Assembly (NCBI GenBank): GCA_016190985.1
Contig: JACPPI010000001.1
Coordinates: forward strand, 1 to 64,000
Reading direction: 5' to 3'
Length of the DNA: 64,000 nucleotides
Source: Opitutia bacterium
Lineage (GTDB): Bacteria > Verrucomicrobiota > Verrucomicrobiia > Opitutales > Opitutaceae
The position numbers were made by a program, and so were the translations under genes. The notes under the pieces were generated by a model, which made no database searches, was not told where the DNA came from, and saw only the letters and a program-made list of their open reading frames with translations. Of this stretch, positions 52,055 to 61,888 are shown one piece after another (position 1 is the stretch's first letter; every line of letters begins with the position of its first letter).

Positions 52055-54072
52055 CCGCCATGCCCGAGTGCAAGCCAAGAGAGGGAGCCCGCCGGACCGA
52101 CAGCGGGCCGGCTGGAGTCGAACTGTCGGCCCAAGACGCGGCCCGGGCAAACCACGCAACCAGCTCCGATTCTACGGTCCTGACCATGTCGGAGGGCAAA
52201 CTGTGGGACAACGAGAAGCTGCTCCGGCAATTGCTGAGCAACAGCCATGATTGCGTGAAGATCCTCGATCTGGATGGCCGGCTGTTGTGGATGAACGCCT
52301 GCGGCCTGCGGAGCATGGAGATCGAAAACTTTGCGCTGCTGCAGCACACGCCCTGGTTGGATCTCTGGAAAGGAGAGGATCACCACGCAGCCTGCGCGGC
52401 AGTGGCCGCGGCCGCTGCCGGGAGGGGCGGCTCGTTCACGGGTTATTGTCCCACGACCAAAGGGGCGCCAAGGTGGTGGGACATAGCAGTCACTCCGATC
52501 CCAAGCCCGGCGAAGCAGCCGGAGAGACTTCTGGCCATTTCCCGCGACATAACCGGGCGGAAGCAGATGGAGGTGGCGCTGCGCGATAGCGAGAAGCGCC
52601 ATCGGCAGCTGGTGGAAAACTCACCGGATGCCATCATCCTTCACCACGGCGGACAGATCGCTTATGCCAACCCGGCGGCCTTTCGGCTGATTGGAAACGA
52701 TTCAGCCGGCTCCATGTTGGGACGGACGATGCTGGACATCGTGCATCCCGATTACCGCCGCCAGGCGGCGGAGCGCATCCAGAGTGTCACGGCGGGCAAC
52801 CCCGCTCCGCTGTTCGAGCTAAAGCTGATCCGGCTGGACGGTTCGGCGGTGGACGTGGAATCGATCAGCATCCCTGTGACCCACGAAGGCCAGCCGGCGG
52901 TGCAGTCCATCTTGCGCGACATCACCGCCCGGAAGAATCTGGAGACGCAGTTTCTCCGGGCCCAGCGGATGGAGAACATCGGCCTGCTGGCCGCCGGCAT
53001 TGCGCACGACCTCAACAACATTCTTTCCCCCTTGATGATGCTTCCCGGCCTGCTCCGCGCGCACCTGCCGGCTGAGTCGGACCAGCGCATGCTCGCGATC
53101 ATGGAGCAGAGCGCCCGCCGCGGCGCCGGACTGGTGAAGCAGATCCTCTCTTTCGCCCACGGCACCGGCGACCAGATGGGCCCGGTGCCGCTGACGCACA
53201 TCGCCCGTGACATCGCCGCGCTGGTCGAGGAGACATTTCCGCGCAATCTGCGGTTTACGTGCGACATCGCCGCCGACCTCTGGCCCGCCCATGCCAACGC
53301 GGGCCAGATCCACCAGGTGTTGCTCAACCTCTGCATCAACGCTCGCGACGCCATGCCCGCCGGCGGCGAACTCCGGCTGCGGGTCGCCAACTTCACGCTC
53401 GAGCCGGCCGCGGCCGACGCCATCCCCGCGGCCCGGCCCGGCGAGTTCATCCTTCTCGAAGTGGCCGACACCGGCACCGGCATCCCGCCCGAGCTGCAGG
53501 AGCGCGTCTGGGAACCCTTCTTCACCACCAAAAGCGCAGGCAAGGGCACCGGCCTGGGCCTCTCGACCATCCGCGGCATCATCAGCCGCCACCATGGTTT
53601 CGGCACGCTCGAAAGCGCGGTCGGACACGGCACCACGTTCCGCTTTTACGTGCCGGCCACGCACGAGAAACCGGTCTCCGGCTCACGGACCCCGTTTGAC
53701 GACCGCAGGGCAAAAGGCGAAACCATTCTCATCGTGGACGACGAGCCGGATGTGCGCGTTTTCATCAGCGCCATCCTCACCCAGCACGGCTACCAGACTC
53801 TGACCGCCGGCAACGGCCCGGAGGCCCTCGGGCTTTTCGCGACACGGACGGACAGAATCGCGATGATCATCACCGACGTCCATATGCCCGGGATCTCCGG
53901 GACGGATTTGACCATGGCCTTCCGCCAACTGCGGGCGGATGTCCGGATCCTGCTTTGCACCGGCCTGCCGGAGCAGATGCCGGCAGAGGCACGGCCGGAG
54001 GGGATCCTCCTCAAGCCGTTCGAAGCGGACACGCTGCTCACCGCCGCCCGGCGGCTGCTGCCGGCAGAGTGA
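52051..54072 (+). CDS. PAS-domain hybrid sensor histidine kinase
   Basis: The 673-residue soluble kinase has two PAS units (about 60-180 and 185-300, each with a DIT[A/G]RK ending). A HisKA box follows (RMENIGLLAAGIAHDLNNILSPLMM), then HATPase (LLNLCINARDAMPAGGE; GTGLGLSTIRGIISRH). The C-terminal receiver is ILIVDDEPDVRVF ... IAMIITDVHMPGISG. There is no membrane segment. It is translationally coupled to the atypical receiver upstream. Confidence 0.93.
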   Translation: MTAMPECKPREGARRTDSGPAGVELSAQDAARANHATSSDSTVLTMSEGKLWDNEKLLRQLLSNSHDCVKILDLDGRLLWMNACGLRSMEIENFALLQHTPWLDLWKGEDHHAACAAVAAAAAGRGGSFTGYCPTTKGAPRWWDIAVTPIPSPAKQPERLLAISRDITGRKQMEVALRDSEKRHRQLVENSPDAIILHHGGQIAYANPAAFRLIGNDSAGSMLGRTMLDIVHPDYRRQAAERIQSVTAGNPAPLFELKLIRLDGSAVDVESISIPVTHEGQPAVQSILRDITARKNLETQFLRAQRMENIGLLAAGIAHDLNNILSPLMMLPGLLRAHLPAESDQRMLAIMEQSARRGAGLVKQILSFAHGTGDQMGPVPLTHIARDIAALVEETFPRNLRFTCDIAADLWPAHANAGQIHQVLLNLCINARDAMPAGGELRLRVANFTLEPAAADAIPAARPGEFILLEVADTGTGIPPELQERVWEPFFTTKSAGKGTGLGLSTIRGIISRHHGFGTLESAVGHGTTFRFYVPATHEKPVSGSRTPFDDRRAKGETILIVDDEPDVRVFISAILTQHGYQTLTAGNGPEALGLFATRTDRIAMIITDVHMPGISGTDLTMAFRQLRADVRILLCTGLPEQMPAEARPEGILLKPFEADTLLTAARRLLPAE

Positions 54073-54218
54073 GCCGGGCTTCCCCGGCGCGGCTGGCGAC
54101 TCACGCTGACACCGCGACGCCGGAGCGGGTGCTTCGGGGTCTCGCGGGAATGCGCGCGCCGCCCGGCCGCGACTGCTTTTGCGTTGCGAGAAAACGCCGG
54201 GGCGAGCATTGAAGCGGC

Positions 54219-54890
54219 GTGAAGATCCACGTCAAACCGGCCGGGCCGATCCAAACCAACGCCTATCTGCTGACCGAGCCCAGGACCGGGGAGGCCGTGC
54301 TGATCGACGCGCCGCTCGGGATCATTGACATCATCCGGCCGATCCTCGCCCAGGAGGAGTGCAGGCTGACCGAGTTGTGGCTGACTCACGGGCATTTCGA
54401 CCACATGCAGGATGCCGCCCGGCTGAAGCGCGAGCTGGGCGTCCGGGTCACGGCGCATCGGGAGGACCAGCCGTTGATCGAAACCCCCGAGATCATGGAG
54501 GGGTTCATGGGCGCGAAACTGGGCTTGGAGGGAGTCAGGGTCGACCGCTGGGCGGGGCCGGGGGACAAGCTGGCGGCGCTGGGACGCGAGTTTGAAGTGC
54601 GGCATGTGCCCGGCCACTGCCCCGGCAGCATATTGTTTTATTGCCCCGCGGCGTCCGCCGCGGCTTCGGCGCGGCCAGCCGGCGTTGCCTTTGTCGGCGA
54701 TGCGCTCTTCAACGGCGGGGTCGGCCGGTGGGATCTGCCCGGCGGCAACTTCGAGATGCTGGCCCAGTCCATTCGCGGGCAGATCTACACGCTGCCGGAC
54801 GAGACCGTGGTCCTGCCGGGCCACGGCCCGCGCACGACGGTCGGGGCGGAGAAGACGGGCAACCCGCATGTCGCGGCGGTCGCGTCATGA
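54219..54890 (+). CDS. MBL-fold metallo-hydrolase (glyoxalase II-like)
   Basis: The 223-residue protein has the metallo-beta-lactamase motif LWLTHGHFDHMQD (HxHxDH), then VRHVPGHCPGSILFY, VAFVGDALFNGGVGR and VVLPGHGPRTTVGAEK. This is close to hydroxyacylglutathione hydrolase-like enzymes. The GTG at 54219 starts the first gene of a three-gene overlapping operon with ribD and rdgB. Confidence 0.92.
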   Translation: MKIHVKPAGPIQTNAYLLTEPRTGEAVLIDAPLGIIDIIRPILAQEECRLTELWLTHGHFDHMQDAARLKRELGVRVTAHREDQPLIETPEIMEGFMGAKLGLEGVRVDRWAGPGDKLAALGREFEVRHVPGHCPGSILFYCPAASAAASARPAGVAFVGDALFNGGVGRWDLPGGNFEMLAQSIRGQIYTLPDETVVLPGHGPRTTVGAEKTGNPHVAAVAS

Positions 54891-56050
54891 GCGAACACGA
54901 AGCATTCATGCGCCGGGCGCTCGCGCTGGCCGGGCGCGCCTGGGGCGACACGCATCCGAACCCGATGGTCGGCGCGCTGATCGTCGAGAACGGCGCGGTG
55001 GTGGCCGAGGGCTTTCACGCCCGGGCCGGCGGACCCCACGCCGAGATCGCCGCGTTGGCCGCCCTCGGCCGGAAGCCCGCGCCCGGGGCCACGCTGTATG
55101 TGACGCTGGAGCCGTGCTGCACGCACGGCCGCACACCGCCCTGCACCGACGCCATCGTGCGCGCGGGCATCGCGCGCATGGTGGCGGGCGCGACCGATCC
55201 GAACCCGGCGCATGCCGGCAAGGGTTTCGATGTGCTGCGCGCGGGCGGCGTCGAGGTGGCGACCGGCGTGCTGGCCGCGGAGTGCGCCGACCTGAACCTG
55301 ATCTTCAACCACTGGATCGCCACCGGCCGGCCGCTGTTCGCGGCGAAATCGGGCGTGACGCTCGACGGCAAGGTGGCGACGCGCACGGGCGATTCCAAGT
55401 GGATCACCGGCGAGCCGGCCCGCGCCGACGGCCACCGCTGGCGCCGGCTGTTCCCGGCCATCGCGGTCGGGGCCGGCACGATCCGGGCCGACAACCCCCG
55501 CCTGACCGCGCGGGTGGGCGGGGCCGAGACCTGCCCGTGGCGCTTTGTCTTCGACGGCCTCCTGCGCACGGTGGCCGACGCGGCGATGCCCGGCGTCTAC
55601 ACCGACGAGTTTCGCGAGCGCACCATCGTGGTGACCACGCCGCACGGCGGCATGGGCTACGTGCGCAAGCTGGCCACCCTCGGCGTCAAGACCTGGGTGC
55701 TGCCGTCCGCGTCGCCCAAGGTGAGCTTTCCCGATTTCCGCAGGCGTTGCGCCGAGGAGGGCATCACCGGGGTGTTCTTCGAGGGCGGGGCGCAGCTCCT
55801 GAGCGAGCTGCTCCAGGTGCGCGAGCTTGACTATCTGTTCACCTACCACGCGCCGGTGCTCTTCGCGGACGACAAGGGCAAGAGCCTCCTCCGCGGCCTG
55901 CGCACCGAGGCGATGGCCAACGCCATCCGGCTCGGGCAGGTGCGGCACGAGGTCCACGGTGACGACACGCTGATGCGCGGCTTCGTCAAATACCCGGAGA
56001 AGATGTTCGTCGACGAGGCCACTTTCACCCGGAAAAACTACGGCGTGTGA
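54887..56050 (+). CDS. ribD: Bifunctional riboflavin deaminase/reductase RibD
   Basis: RibD deaminates and then reduces the pyrimidine intermediate in riboflavin synthesis. The N-terminal zinc deaminase has HPNPMVGALIV, GGPHAEIAAL (HAE) and VTLEPCCTHGRTPPC (PCC...C). The reductase half starts at about residue 145 (FAAKSGVTLDGKVATRTGDSKWITG). At 387 residues it is full length. The start ATGA overlaps the upstream stop, and its end overlaps rdgB by 4 bases. Confidence 0.96.
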   Translation: MSEHEAFMRRALALAGRAWGDTHPNPMVGALIVENGAVVAEGFHARAGGPHAEIAALAALGRKPAPGATLYVTLEPCCTHGRTPPCTDAIVRAGIARMVAGATDPNPAHAGKGFDVLRAGGVEVATGVLAAECADLNLIFNHWIATGRPLFAAKSGVTLDGKVATRTGDSKWITGEPARADGHRWRRLFPAIAVGAGTIRADNPRLTARVGGAETCPWRFVFDGLLRTVADAAMPGVYTDEFRERTIVVTTPHGGMGYVRKLATLGVKTWVLPSASPKVSFPDFRRRCAEEGITGVFFEGGAQLLSELLQVRELDYLFTYHAPVLFADDKGKSLLRGLRTEAMANAIRLGQVRHEVHGDDTLMRGFVKYPEKMFVDEATFTRKNYGV

Positions 56051-56646
56051 TCACGATCCACCTGGCCTCGGGCAACGCGCATAAGGCGGCGGAATTTCAG
56101 CGTCTGGCCGAGGACTCCAAACTGGCGGTGGAGGTGCTCGCGGCCGCGAGCATGCCTGCGGTGGTGGAGGACACGGGCACGTTTGCCGGCAACGCCCGGA
56201 TAAAGGCCTTCGCCTTGCAGGCCGTCCTGCCGGCCGGCGCCTGGGTGCTCGCCGACGACAGCGGCCTGTGCGTGGACGCGCTCGGCGGCGCGCCGGGCGT
56301 GGAGTCGGCCTATTATGCCGGGCCGCGGGGCGACAGCGCCGCGAATCTGCGAAAACTGGTGGCCGCCCTGCAGGCCGTGCCCGAGCAGAAACGCGGCGCG
56401 CACTTCGTCTGCGTGCTGGTGCTGCTGGGGCCGGCGGGCGGGGAGCAGGTGTTCGAGGGGCGCTGTGCGGGCACGCTGCGCCGCGAGCCGGCCGGCGGCG
56501 CGGGTTTCGGCTACGATCCGCTGTTCGTGCCCGTCGGCTGCACCCGGACCTACGCCGAGCTGGGCGAGGCGGAGAAAAGCCGGATCAGCCACCGCGCGCT
56601 GGCGTGGGGCAAGCTGGCCGACTGGTGGCGCCGCAACGGAGTCTAG
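56047..56646 (+). CDS. rdgB: Non-canonical purine NTP pyrophosphatase (RdgB/HAM1)
   Basis: The 199-residue enzyme hydrolyses dITP/XTP to monophosphates and keeps damaged purines out of DNA. Motifs: SGNAHKAAEFQRL, VEDTGTFAGNARIKA, LADDSGLCVDALGGAPGVESAYYAG, GFGYDPLFVP and KSRISHRALA. It starts at GTG 56047 inside the ribD end, so it is translationally coupled. The role as a house-cleaning enzyme is independent of riboflavin synthesis. Confidence 0.95.
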   Translation: MITIHLASGNAHKAAEFQRLAEDSKLAVEVLAAASMPAVVEDTGTFAGNARIKAFALQAVLPAGAWVLADDSGLCVDALGGAPGVESAYYAGPRGDSAANLRKLVAALQAVPEQKRGAHFVCVLVLLGPAGGEQVFEGRCAGTLRREPAGGAGFGYDPLFVPVGCTRTYAELGEAEKSRISHRALAWGKLADWWRRNGV

Positions 56647-56674
56647 CGCTATTCCGTCGGGTCCAACACTCCCC

Positions 56675-56737
56675 GGCGCTATCGCGCCACCCCTCTCCAG
56701 AGGGGATTTTCGCTGGCGGGGGTTTGTGTCCCCCCGC
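56675..56737. repeat. Cluster of small hairpins after rdgB
   Basis: Three hairpins are seen: GGCGC-TATC-GCGCC (56675-56688), CCCCT-CTCCAG-AGGGG (56690-56705) followed by ATTTT, and GCGGGGG-TTTGTGTC-CCCCCGC (56716-56737). The second could act as a weak terminator. The region lies between convergent rdgB and the NarL-type regulator. Confidence 0.5.
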
Positions 56738-56822
56738 TGGTGAGGGGGGCCCGGCAGGGCGGGGTGTGGCACTCGGGAAATCAGCAACCTGACGGAGCGG
56801 TGCCAGACCGTCCGGGCCGCGC

Positions 56823-57494
56823 TCAGGGGTGGTCCGGGTTGCCGGCCTGGGCGAAAAGCGCCGCGGCCTGCGAGCGCCGCGAGATGTTCAGCTTGGTGAA
56901 GATGGTGGCGAGGTAGTTCTTGACCGTCTTCTCGGTCAGGTTCAGCCGGTCGCCGATTTCCTTGTTGGTGAGGCCGTCGGCGAGGAAGGCCACGACCTTG
57001 CGCTCCTGGGGCGAGAGCCGGCCGAGCTTGGCGGCGGCGCTCGGCTCGCCGCGGTGGCGCACGAGGCTCATGACCTGGTCCGACATGGACGGATCGAGCA
57101 CGGGCTGGCCGCCCATCACGGCGCGCAGGGCGGTGGCGAGGGCCTGGCCGTCGTTGTCCTTGAGCAGGTAGCCCAGCGCGCCGGCGTGCATGGCTTCCTG
57201 CAGGTTGCGCTCGCTGCTGCTGGAGGTGAGGACGAGGATTTTTGTTTCGGGCCGCTGGCTGCGGATCGCCCGGCAGGCGAGCAGGCCGGATTTGTCGGGC
57301 AGGTGCAGGTCCAGCAGCGCGATGTCGGGCCGGAGTTTCAGCACGGCGGCCTCGCCCTCGGCGGCGGTGCCCGCCTCGCCGACGATCTGGATGTCGGCGC
57401 AGTTCTCCAGCGCGCTCCGCAGGCCGAGGCGGATGATGGGGCTGTCGTCGATCAACAGCACGCGGATGGTCTTGGGGCCGGCCGGGGCGCTCAT
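56823..57494 (-). CDS. NarL-family response regulator
   Basis: The 223-residue regulator has a receiver (VLLIDDSPIIRLGLRSAL; phospho-Asp IALLDLHLPDKSG; YLLKDNDGQ). A LuxR-type HTH follows (RLSPQERKVVAFLADGLTNKEIGDRLNLTEKTVKNYLATIFTKLNI). The start MSAPAGPKTIRV at 57494 overlaps the stop of the kinase gene by 4 bases. The longer ORF-track start is read-through of the kinase. Confidence 0.94.
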   Translation of the reverse strand: MSAPAGPKTIRVLLIDDSPIIRLGLRSALENCADIQIVGEAGTAAEGEAAVLKLRPDIALLDLHLPDKSGLLACRAIRSQRPETKILVLTSSSSERNLQEAMHAGALGYLLKDNDGQALATALRAVMGGQPVLDPSMSDQVMSLVRHRGEPSAAAKLGRLSPQERKVVAFLADGLTNKEIGDRLNLTEKTVKNYLATIFTKLNISRRSQAAALFAQAGNPDHP

Positions 57495-58744
57495 GCGGGC
57501 GAAGCAACGGGGAGGGTCAGCAAAACGCGAGTCCCTTTTCCGATCGCGGATTCGATGCGCAGGCTGCCGCCGAGGGCTGCGGCCCGGGCCTGCATGTTGC
57601 CGAGGCCGTGGCCGGCGGAGCCGTCGGTGGTCGGCGTGAAGCCCTGGCCGTTGTCCTGCACGGCCAGCGCCACCTCGCGGTCGTTGTGGCCCGCCAGCAG
57701 CGTGATGTGGGCGGCGCGGCCGTGACGGAGGCTGTTGCTCAGGGCCTCGCGCAGGATGTTCATGATCTCGGCCAGATGCCCGGGGGCGATGCGCGCGACC
57801 GCCTCCGGGTCGAGCCGCTGCTCGATGCGCACATTCTCGCCGGCGGCAAAGGATCCGATGAGGTCGTTCAGGGCGCCGCTGAAGGACTGGCCGCTGACCT
57901 GGGCCGGCTCCAGCTCCTCCAGGTAGGCGCGGACCTGCTGGTTCAGGCGGCGCAGCTCGGTCATGCACTGGTCCATCCGTTGCTGGAGTTCGGCCGGCAA
58001 GGCGGCGCGCTTCTGCACGCTTTCGAGCGTCAGGCAGACGGCGAAGAGCGTCTGGCAGATATTGTCGTGCAGCTCCCGGCCGAGCCGGACGCGCTCGGCC
58101 ATCGACCGGCCCAGCAGCGTGCGGTTGACCTGCAGATCCTCCTCGGCCCGCACGCGCGCGCCGTGCTCCTGCTCGAGGGCCGTGCCGCGCTCGTTCGAGA
58201 TTTTGGCAAAGTGAACCATCCCCGCCGCCTGGGCCCGGGCGGCGGCCCAGGGCGTGCGGCTGCCGGTGTCGGCGGAGGCGGATTGCCGGGCGGAAAGCGA
58301 AACCAGGAGCAGCGGCACCAGCGCCAGGAGCAAGGCCAGCAGGATCATGGCGGCGAGCACGCGCTGTTGCAGGATCTGCACCCGGAGCAGGCCCGGCGGG
58401 GCGAACGTGACCCGCGCCTGCCAGCCGGGCGTGCCGGCCAGGGTCTGGGTGACGGTGAGCAGCGGCCCGGCCGGCGAGTCGCCCGGCGGCGGCGCCTGGC
58501 GAAGCAGCTCAAGGGTCCCGCCGAGCCAGGCGCTGAATTCGCGCAGCTGGGCGGCATCCCATTGGGCGGGCGGGCGGGAGCTGGCCGCCACCGCCTGGAC
58601 CAGCCGGGTGCGCATCTCCTCGACCGCGACCGCCTGCAACTGCCGGGTCTCGCGGTGCAGCCACCACTGGAGCGTGACGGCCGCGCCCAGAAAGAGCAGC
58701 AGGAGAAGCAGGGCCAGGCCGAGGGAGCGCGTGTTGAGGTTCAT
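57491..58744 (-). CDS. NarX-type sensor histidine kinase
   Basis: The 417-residue protein has an N-terminal helix (LGLALLLLLLFLGAAVTLQWWL), a periplasmic domain of about 100 residues, and a second helix (VLAAMILLALLLALVPLLLVSL). The HisKA_3 site follows (RLGRELHDNICQTLFAVCLTLESVQ), then HATPase (NILREALSNSLRHGRAAHI; GHGLGNMQARAAALGG). It forms a two-component system with the regulator it overlaps. Confidence 0.93.
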   Translation of the reverse strand: MNLNTRSLGLALLLLLLFLGAAVTLQWWLHRETRQLQAVAVEEMRTRLVQAVAASSRPPAQWDAAQLREFSAWLGGTLELLRQAPPPGDSPAGPLLTVTQTLAGTPGWQARVTFAPPGLLRVQILQQRVLAAMILLALLLALVPLLLVSLSARQSASADTGSRTPWAAARAQAAGMVHFAKISNERGTALEQEHGARVRAEEDLQVNRTLLGRSMAERVRLGRELHDNICQTLFAVCLTLESVQKRAALPAELQQRMDQCMTELRRLNQQVRAYLEELEPAQVSGQSFSGALNDLIGSFAAGENVRIEQRLDPEAVARIAPGHLAEIMNILREALSNSLRHGRAAHITLLAGHNDREVALAVQDNGQGFTPTTDGSAGHGLGNMQARAAALGGSLRIESAIGKGTRVLLTLPVASPA

Positions 58745-58839
58745 GCGGGCGACTTGCAGTGTGCAGATTAGACCGTCCGGGGCGAGCGCGTCAAAACCTT
58801 CGACAAACGCCCCGGGCCGGGTAGGTTTTTGACCCTTTT

Positions 58840-60372
58840 ATGCCAACCTTCTATATCACGACCGCCATCGACTATGTGAACGGGGCGCCGCACCTCGGCC
58901 ACGCCTATGAGAAGGTGCTGACGGACGTCATCGCGCGCTTCCGGCGGCAGATGGGGGACCAGGTCCATTTTCTCACCGGCGTCGACGAGCACGGCCAGAA
59001 GGTGCAGGCCAGCGCCAAGAAGCGCGGGGTCGCGCCGCAGCAGTTCGTGGACGAGGTCAGCGCCGAGTTCCGGGCCCTGCTGCCCAAGCTCAACATCTCG
59101 AACGACGATTTCATCCGCACCACCGAGCCGCGGCACAAGCAGGTCGTGCGCGCCGTGCTCCAGCAGCTCTTCGACAAGGGCGAGATCTACCAGGCCGAAT
59201 ACCGGGGCTTCTACTCGACCCGGCAGGAACAGTTTCTCCAGGACAAGGACCGCAACGCGGACGGCACCTGGCCGGAGATTTTCGGCGAGGTCACCGAGAT
59301 CACGGAGAAGAATTATTTCTTCAAGCTGAGGCAGTATCAGGACTGGCTGGTGCAGTTCCTGAGCGACACGCCGGACTTCATCTTCCCCGCCTACCGGCAG
59401 AAGCAGGTGGTCGAGTTCCTCAAGGAGCCGCTCAACGACCTGTGCATTTCGCGCCCGCGCGAGCGGCTGGAGTGGGGCATCCCGCTGCCGTTCGACGAAG
59501 GCTACGTCACCTACGTCTGGTTTGACGCGCTGCTGAACTACCATTCGGCGGTCGCCGACCGGCCGGAGATCTGGCGCGAAGCGCACCATGTCATCGGCAA
59601 GGACATCCTCGTGCCGCCGCACGCGGTTTACTGGCCGATCATGCTGCACGCCGCCGGCCTGCCGCTGCCCAGGGGCATCATCGCGCACGGCTGGTGGCTG
59701 CAGCGCGGCGCCAAGATGTCGAAGAGCACGGGCAACGCCCTGAACCCGCTCGATCTCGTCACCGAGTTCGGCGTGGACGCCTTCCGCTACTTCCTCATCC
59801 GCGAGATGAACGTCGGCCAGGACAGCGACTTCACGCTCGAGCAGTTCATGGTCCGCTACAGCAGCGAGCTGGCGAACAACCTCGGCAATCTCGTCAATCG
59901 CACGCTCAACATGACCACGCGCTTCGCCGGCGGGGTGCTGCCGGCGGCGGAAGTGGCCGGGGATCTGGAGAAAAGCCTCCATGCGCTCTGGGAGAAGACG
60001 CGCGACGAGTTCATCCCGCTGTGCGAGGGCCATCAGTTTCATACCGCACTCGAGCGGGCGATGGTCTTCCTGACGGAGACCAACGCCTACATCGAGAAGC
60101 GCGCGCCGTGGAAGCTCGGCAAGTCAGCCGATCCGCGGGACCAGGCGCTGCTTCGCACCTCGCTGGCCACGATGGCCGAGGCCTTGCGCCTCGCCGTCGC
60201 GCTCATCCAACACATCACGCCGGCGACCACCACGAAGATCAACGAGGTGCTCGGCTACCAGCCGGGCGTGGCTTGGCGCGACGAACTCAATTGGGGCGCG
60301 AAGCTGAACGGCTCCAAAGTGGCCGGCGCCCTCGTGCTCTTCCCGCGGCCGGCCCCGCCCACCAAGCCGTGA
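58840..60372 (+). CDS. metG: Methionyl-tRNA synthetase
   Basis: MetRS charges tRNA-Met. The 510-residue protein has the HIGH-type motif ITTAIDYVNGAPHLGHAYEKVL and the KMSKS motif GAKMSKSTGNALNP. The anticodon-binding helices contain NNLGNLVNRTLNM. It is the short form without the C-terminal tRNA-binding domain and lacks a CxxC knuckle in the connective peptide (FYSTRQEQFL). The start at 58840 is ATG. Its end overlaps menF by 4 bases. Confidence 0.97.
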   Translation: MPTFYITTAIDYVNGAPHLGHAYEKVLTDVIARFRRQMGDQVHFLTGVDEHGQKVQASAKKRGVAPQQFVDEVSAEFRALLPKLNISNDDFIRTTEPRHKQVVRAVLQQLFDKGEIYQAEYRGFYSTRQEQFLQDKDRNADGTWPEIFGEVTEITEKNYFFKLRQYQDWLVQFLSDTPDFIFPAYRQKQVVEFLKEPLNDLCISRPRERLEWGIPLPFDEGYVTYVWFDALLNYHSAVADRPEIWREAHHVIGKDILVPPHAVYWPIMLHAAGLPLPRGIIAHGWWLQRGAKMSKSTGNALNPLDLVTEFGVDAFRYFLIREMNVGQDSDFTLEQFMVRYSSELANNLGNLVNRTLNMTTRFAGGVLPAAEVAGDLEKSLHALWEKTRDEFIPLCEGHQFHTALERAMVFLTETNAYIEKRAPWKLGKSADPRDQALLRTSLATMAEALRLAVALIQHITPATTTKINEVLGYQPGVAWRDELNWGAKLNGSKVAGALVLFPRPAPPTKP

Positions 60373-61787
60373 AGATACTCCCGGTCAATCCGACCGAGAA
60401 CGTCACGCCCGAATCGCTCCGGGCGTTCTTGCTGCAGTGCGCCGGTCTGGCCAAGGCGGCCGGCCGGCCGCAGCTGGTCAGCATCAGCCTGCTGGTCGAC
60501 CACCTCGATCCGCTCGCCGTGCTGGAGTCGATCTTCGAGCCGTCGGAGCTGCACTTCTACGCCGAGCGCCCGGCACAGGGTTTCGCCGTGGCCGGGGCGG
60601 AGGCCGTGCTGGAATTCACGGCGACGGGACCGGGCCGCTTCGCCGCCGCGCGCGAGCATATGGCGGATGTGCTGGGCAACACGATCGCCGTCGGGCCGCT
60701 CGACGAACCGTTCGCGGGCCCGCATTTCTTCTTTGCCTGCAGCTTTGCCGACGAGACGGATGGGGCCGCCGCATTCCCGGCGCTGCGGCTGTTTGTGCCG
60801 CGCTGGCAGGTGGCGCGGATGGGCGACAGCACGGTGGCGGTCGCGAACCTCCTGATCACCGCCGCCGCGCCGGTGGATCTGATCGCCGCGAAGGTGTGGA
60901 AGGCGCACGCCAAGTTCCGCTCCTTTGATTACCGCAGCGCCCGGCGCAAGGACCGGCCGCCAGCGCCCGAGGAAGCAGAGGAGTTGGGCGGTTCCTACCG
61001 GACGGCGGTGGCGCAGGCTTTGGAGGAAATAGCGCGCGAGCATTACCAGAAGGTGGTGCTGGCCCGCGCCCGGCGTCTCCGGACCAGCGAGGAGTTTCAT
61101 CCGCTCGCCGTGTTGAACCATCTGCGGCAGCACTATCCGGCCTGCTACGCCTTCTCGCTCGCGAACGGGCGCGGCCAGAGCTTCATCGGCGCCAGCCCGG
61201 AGCGGCTGGTGCGTGTGGCCGGAGGCCGGATGCACACCGAGGCCCTCGCGGGCTCGGCGCCGCGCGGCGAGTCGGCCAGCGAGGACGCGGCCTTTGCGCG
61301 CGGCCTGCTGCACAGCGAGAAGGACCGCCGGGAACACCGGTTGGTGCTGGACGCCATCACCAGCCAACTGGCGGACCTCGGGCTCAAGCTGGAGCACGCG
61401 GATCAGCCACGGGTGCTCGGGCTGGCCAACGTGCAGCACCTGCACCTGCCCATCAGCGCCACGCTGCCCGCCGGAGTGCATATCCTCGACCTGGTGGCGC
61501 GCCTGCATCCGACCCCCGCTGTGGGCGGCGCGCCGCGCGAGGCGGCGGTCGCCTCCATCGCGCGGCTGGAGGCGTTTCCCCGCGGGCTCTACGCGGGGCC
61601 GCAGGGCTGGGTGGACCACCGGGGCGGCGGCGAATTCTTCGTCGGCATCCGCTCGGCGCTGGTGGACGGACGCACGGCGACGGTCTACGCCGGCGCCGGC
61701 ATCGTGGCCGGATCGACGCCCGAGAAGGAATTTGCGGAAACCGAGCTGAAGTTCAAAGCTCTCATCGAAGCCCTGACCACCGCATGA
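60369..61787 (+). CDS. menF: Isochorismate synthase (MenF/EntC family)
   Basis: The 472-residue protein converts chorismate to isochorismate for menaquinone. The chorismate-binding C-terminal half has YQKVVLARARRL, SFIGASPERLVRVAGGRMHTEALAGSAPRG, SEKDRREHRLVLDAI, LHPTPAVGGAPREAA and GLYAGPQGWVDHRGGGEFFVGIRSA. The GTG start at 60369 overlaps the metG stop. menD is next, after a hairpin of 21-bp arms. Confidence 0.95.
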   Translation: MKILPVNPTENVTPESLRAFLLQCAGLAKAAGRPQLVSISLLVDHLDPLAVLESIFEPSELHFYAERPAQGFAVAGAEAVLEFTATGPGRFAAAREHMADVLGNTIAVGPLDEPFAGPHFFFACSFADETDGAAAFPALRLFVPRWQVARMGDSTVAVANLLITAAAPVDLIAAKVWKAHAKFRSFDYRSARRKDRPPAPEEAEELGGSYRTAVAQALEEIAREHYQKVVLARARRLRTSEEFHPLAVLNHLRQHYPACYAFSLANGRGQSFIGASPERLVRVAGGRMHTEALAGSAPRGESASEDAAFARGLLHSEKDRREHRLVLDAITSQLADLGLKLEHADQPRVLGLANVQHLHLPISATLPAGVHILDLVARLHPTPAVGGAPREAAVASIARLEAFPRGLYAGPQGWVDHRGGGEFFVGIRSALVDGRTATVYAGAGIVAGSTPEKEFAETELKFKALIEALTTA

Positions 61788-61800
61788 GAAGGGCATACAA

Positions 61801-61869
61801 TATGGAACTCAGGAAATCAGGAAGGAACCGCGAGGAGTCTTGCCCGTCCCTGATTTCCTGAGTTCCATA
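61801..61869. repeat. Inverted repeat TATGGAACTCAGGAAATCAGG between menF and menD
   Basis: The perfect 21-bp arms at 61801-61821 and 61849-61869 enclose a 27-base loop. It lies 13 bases after the menF stop and 19 bases before menD. No T-run follows. It may partly uncouple menD from menF. Confidence 0.85.
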
Positions 61870-61888
61870 GCGGATCGGCTTTCAACCA

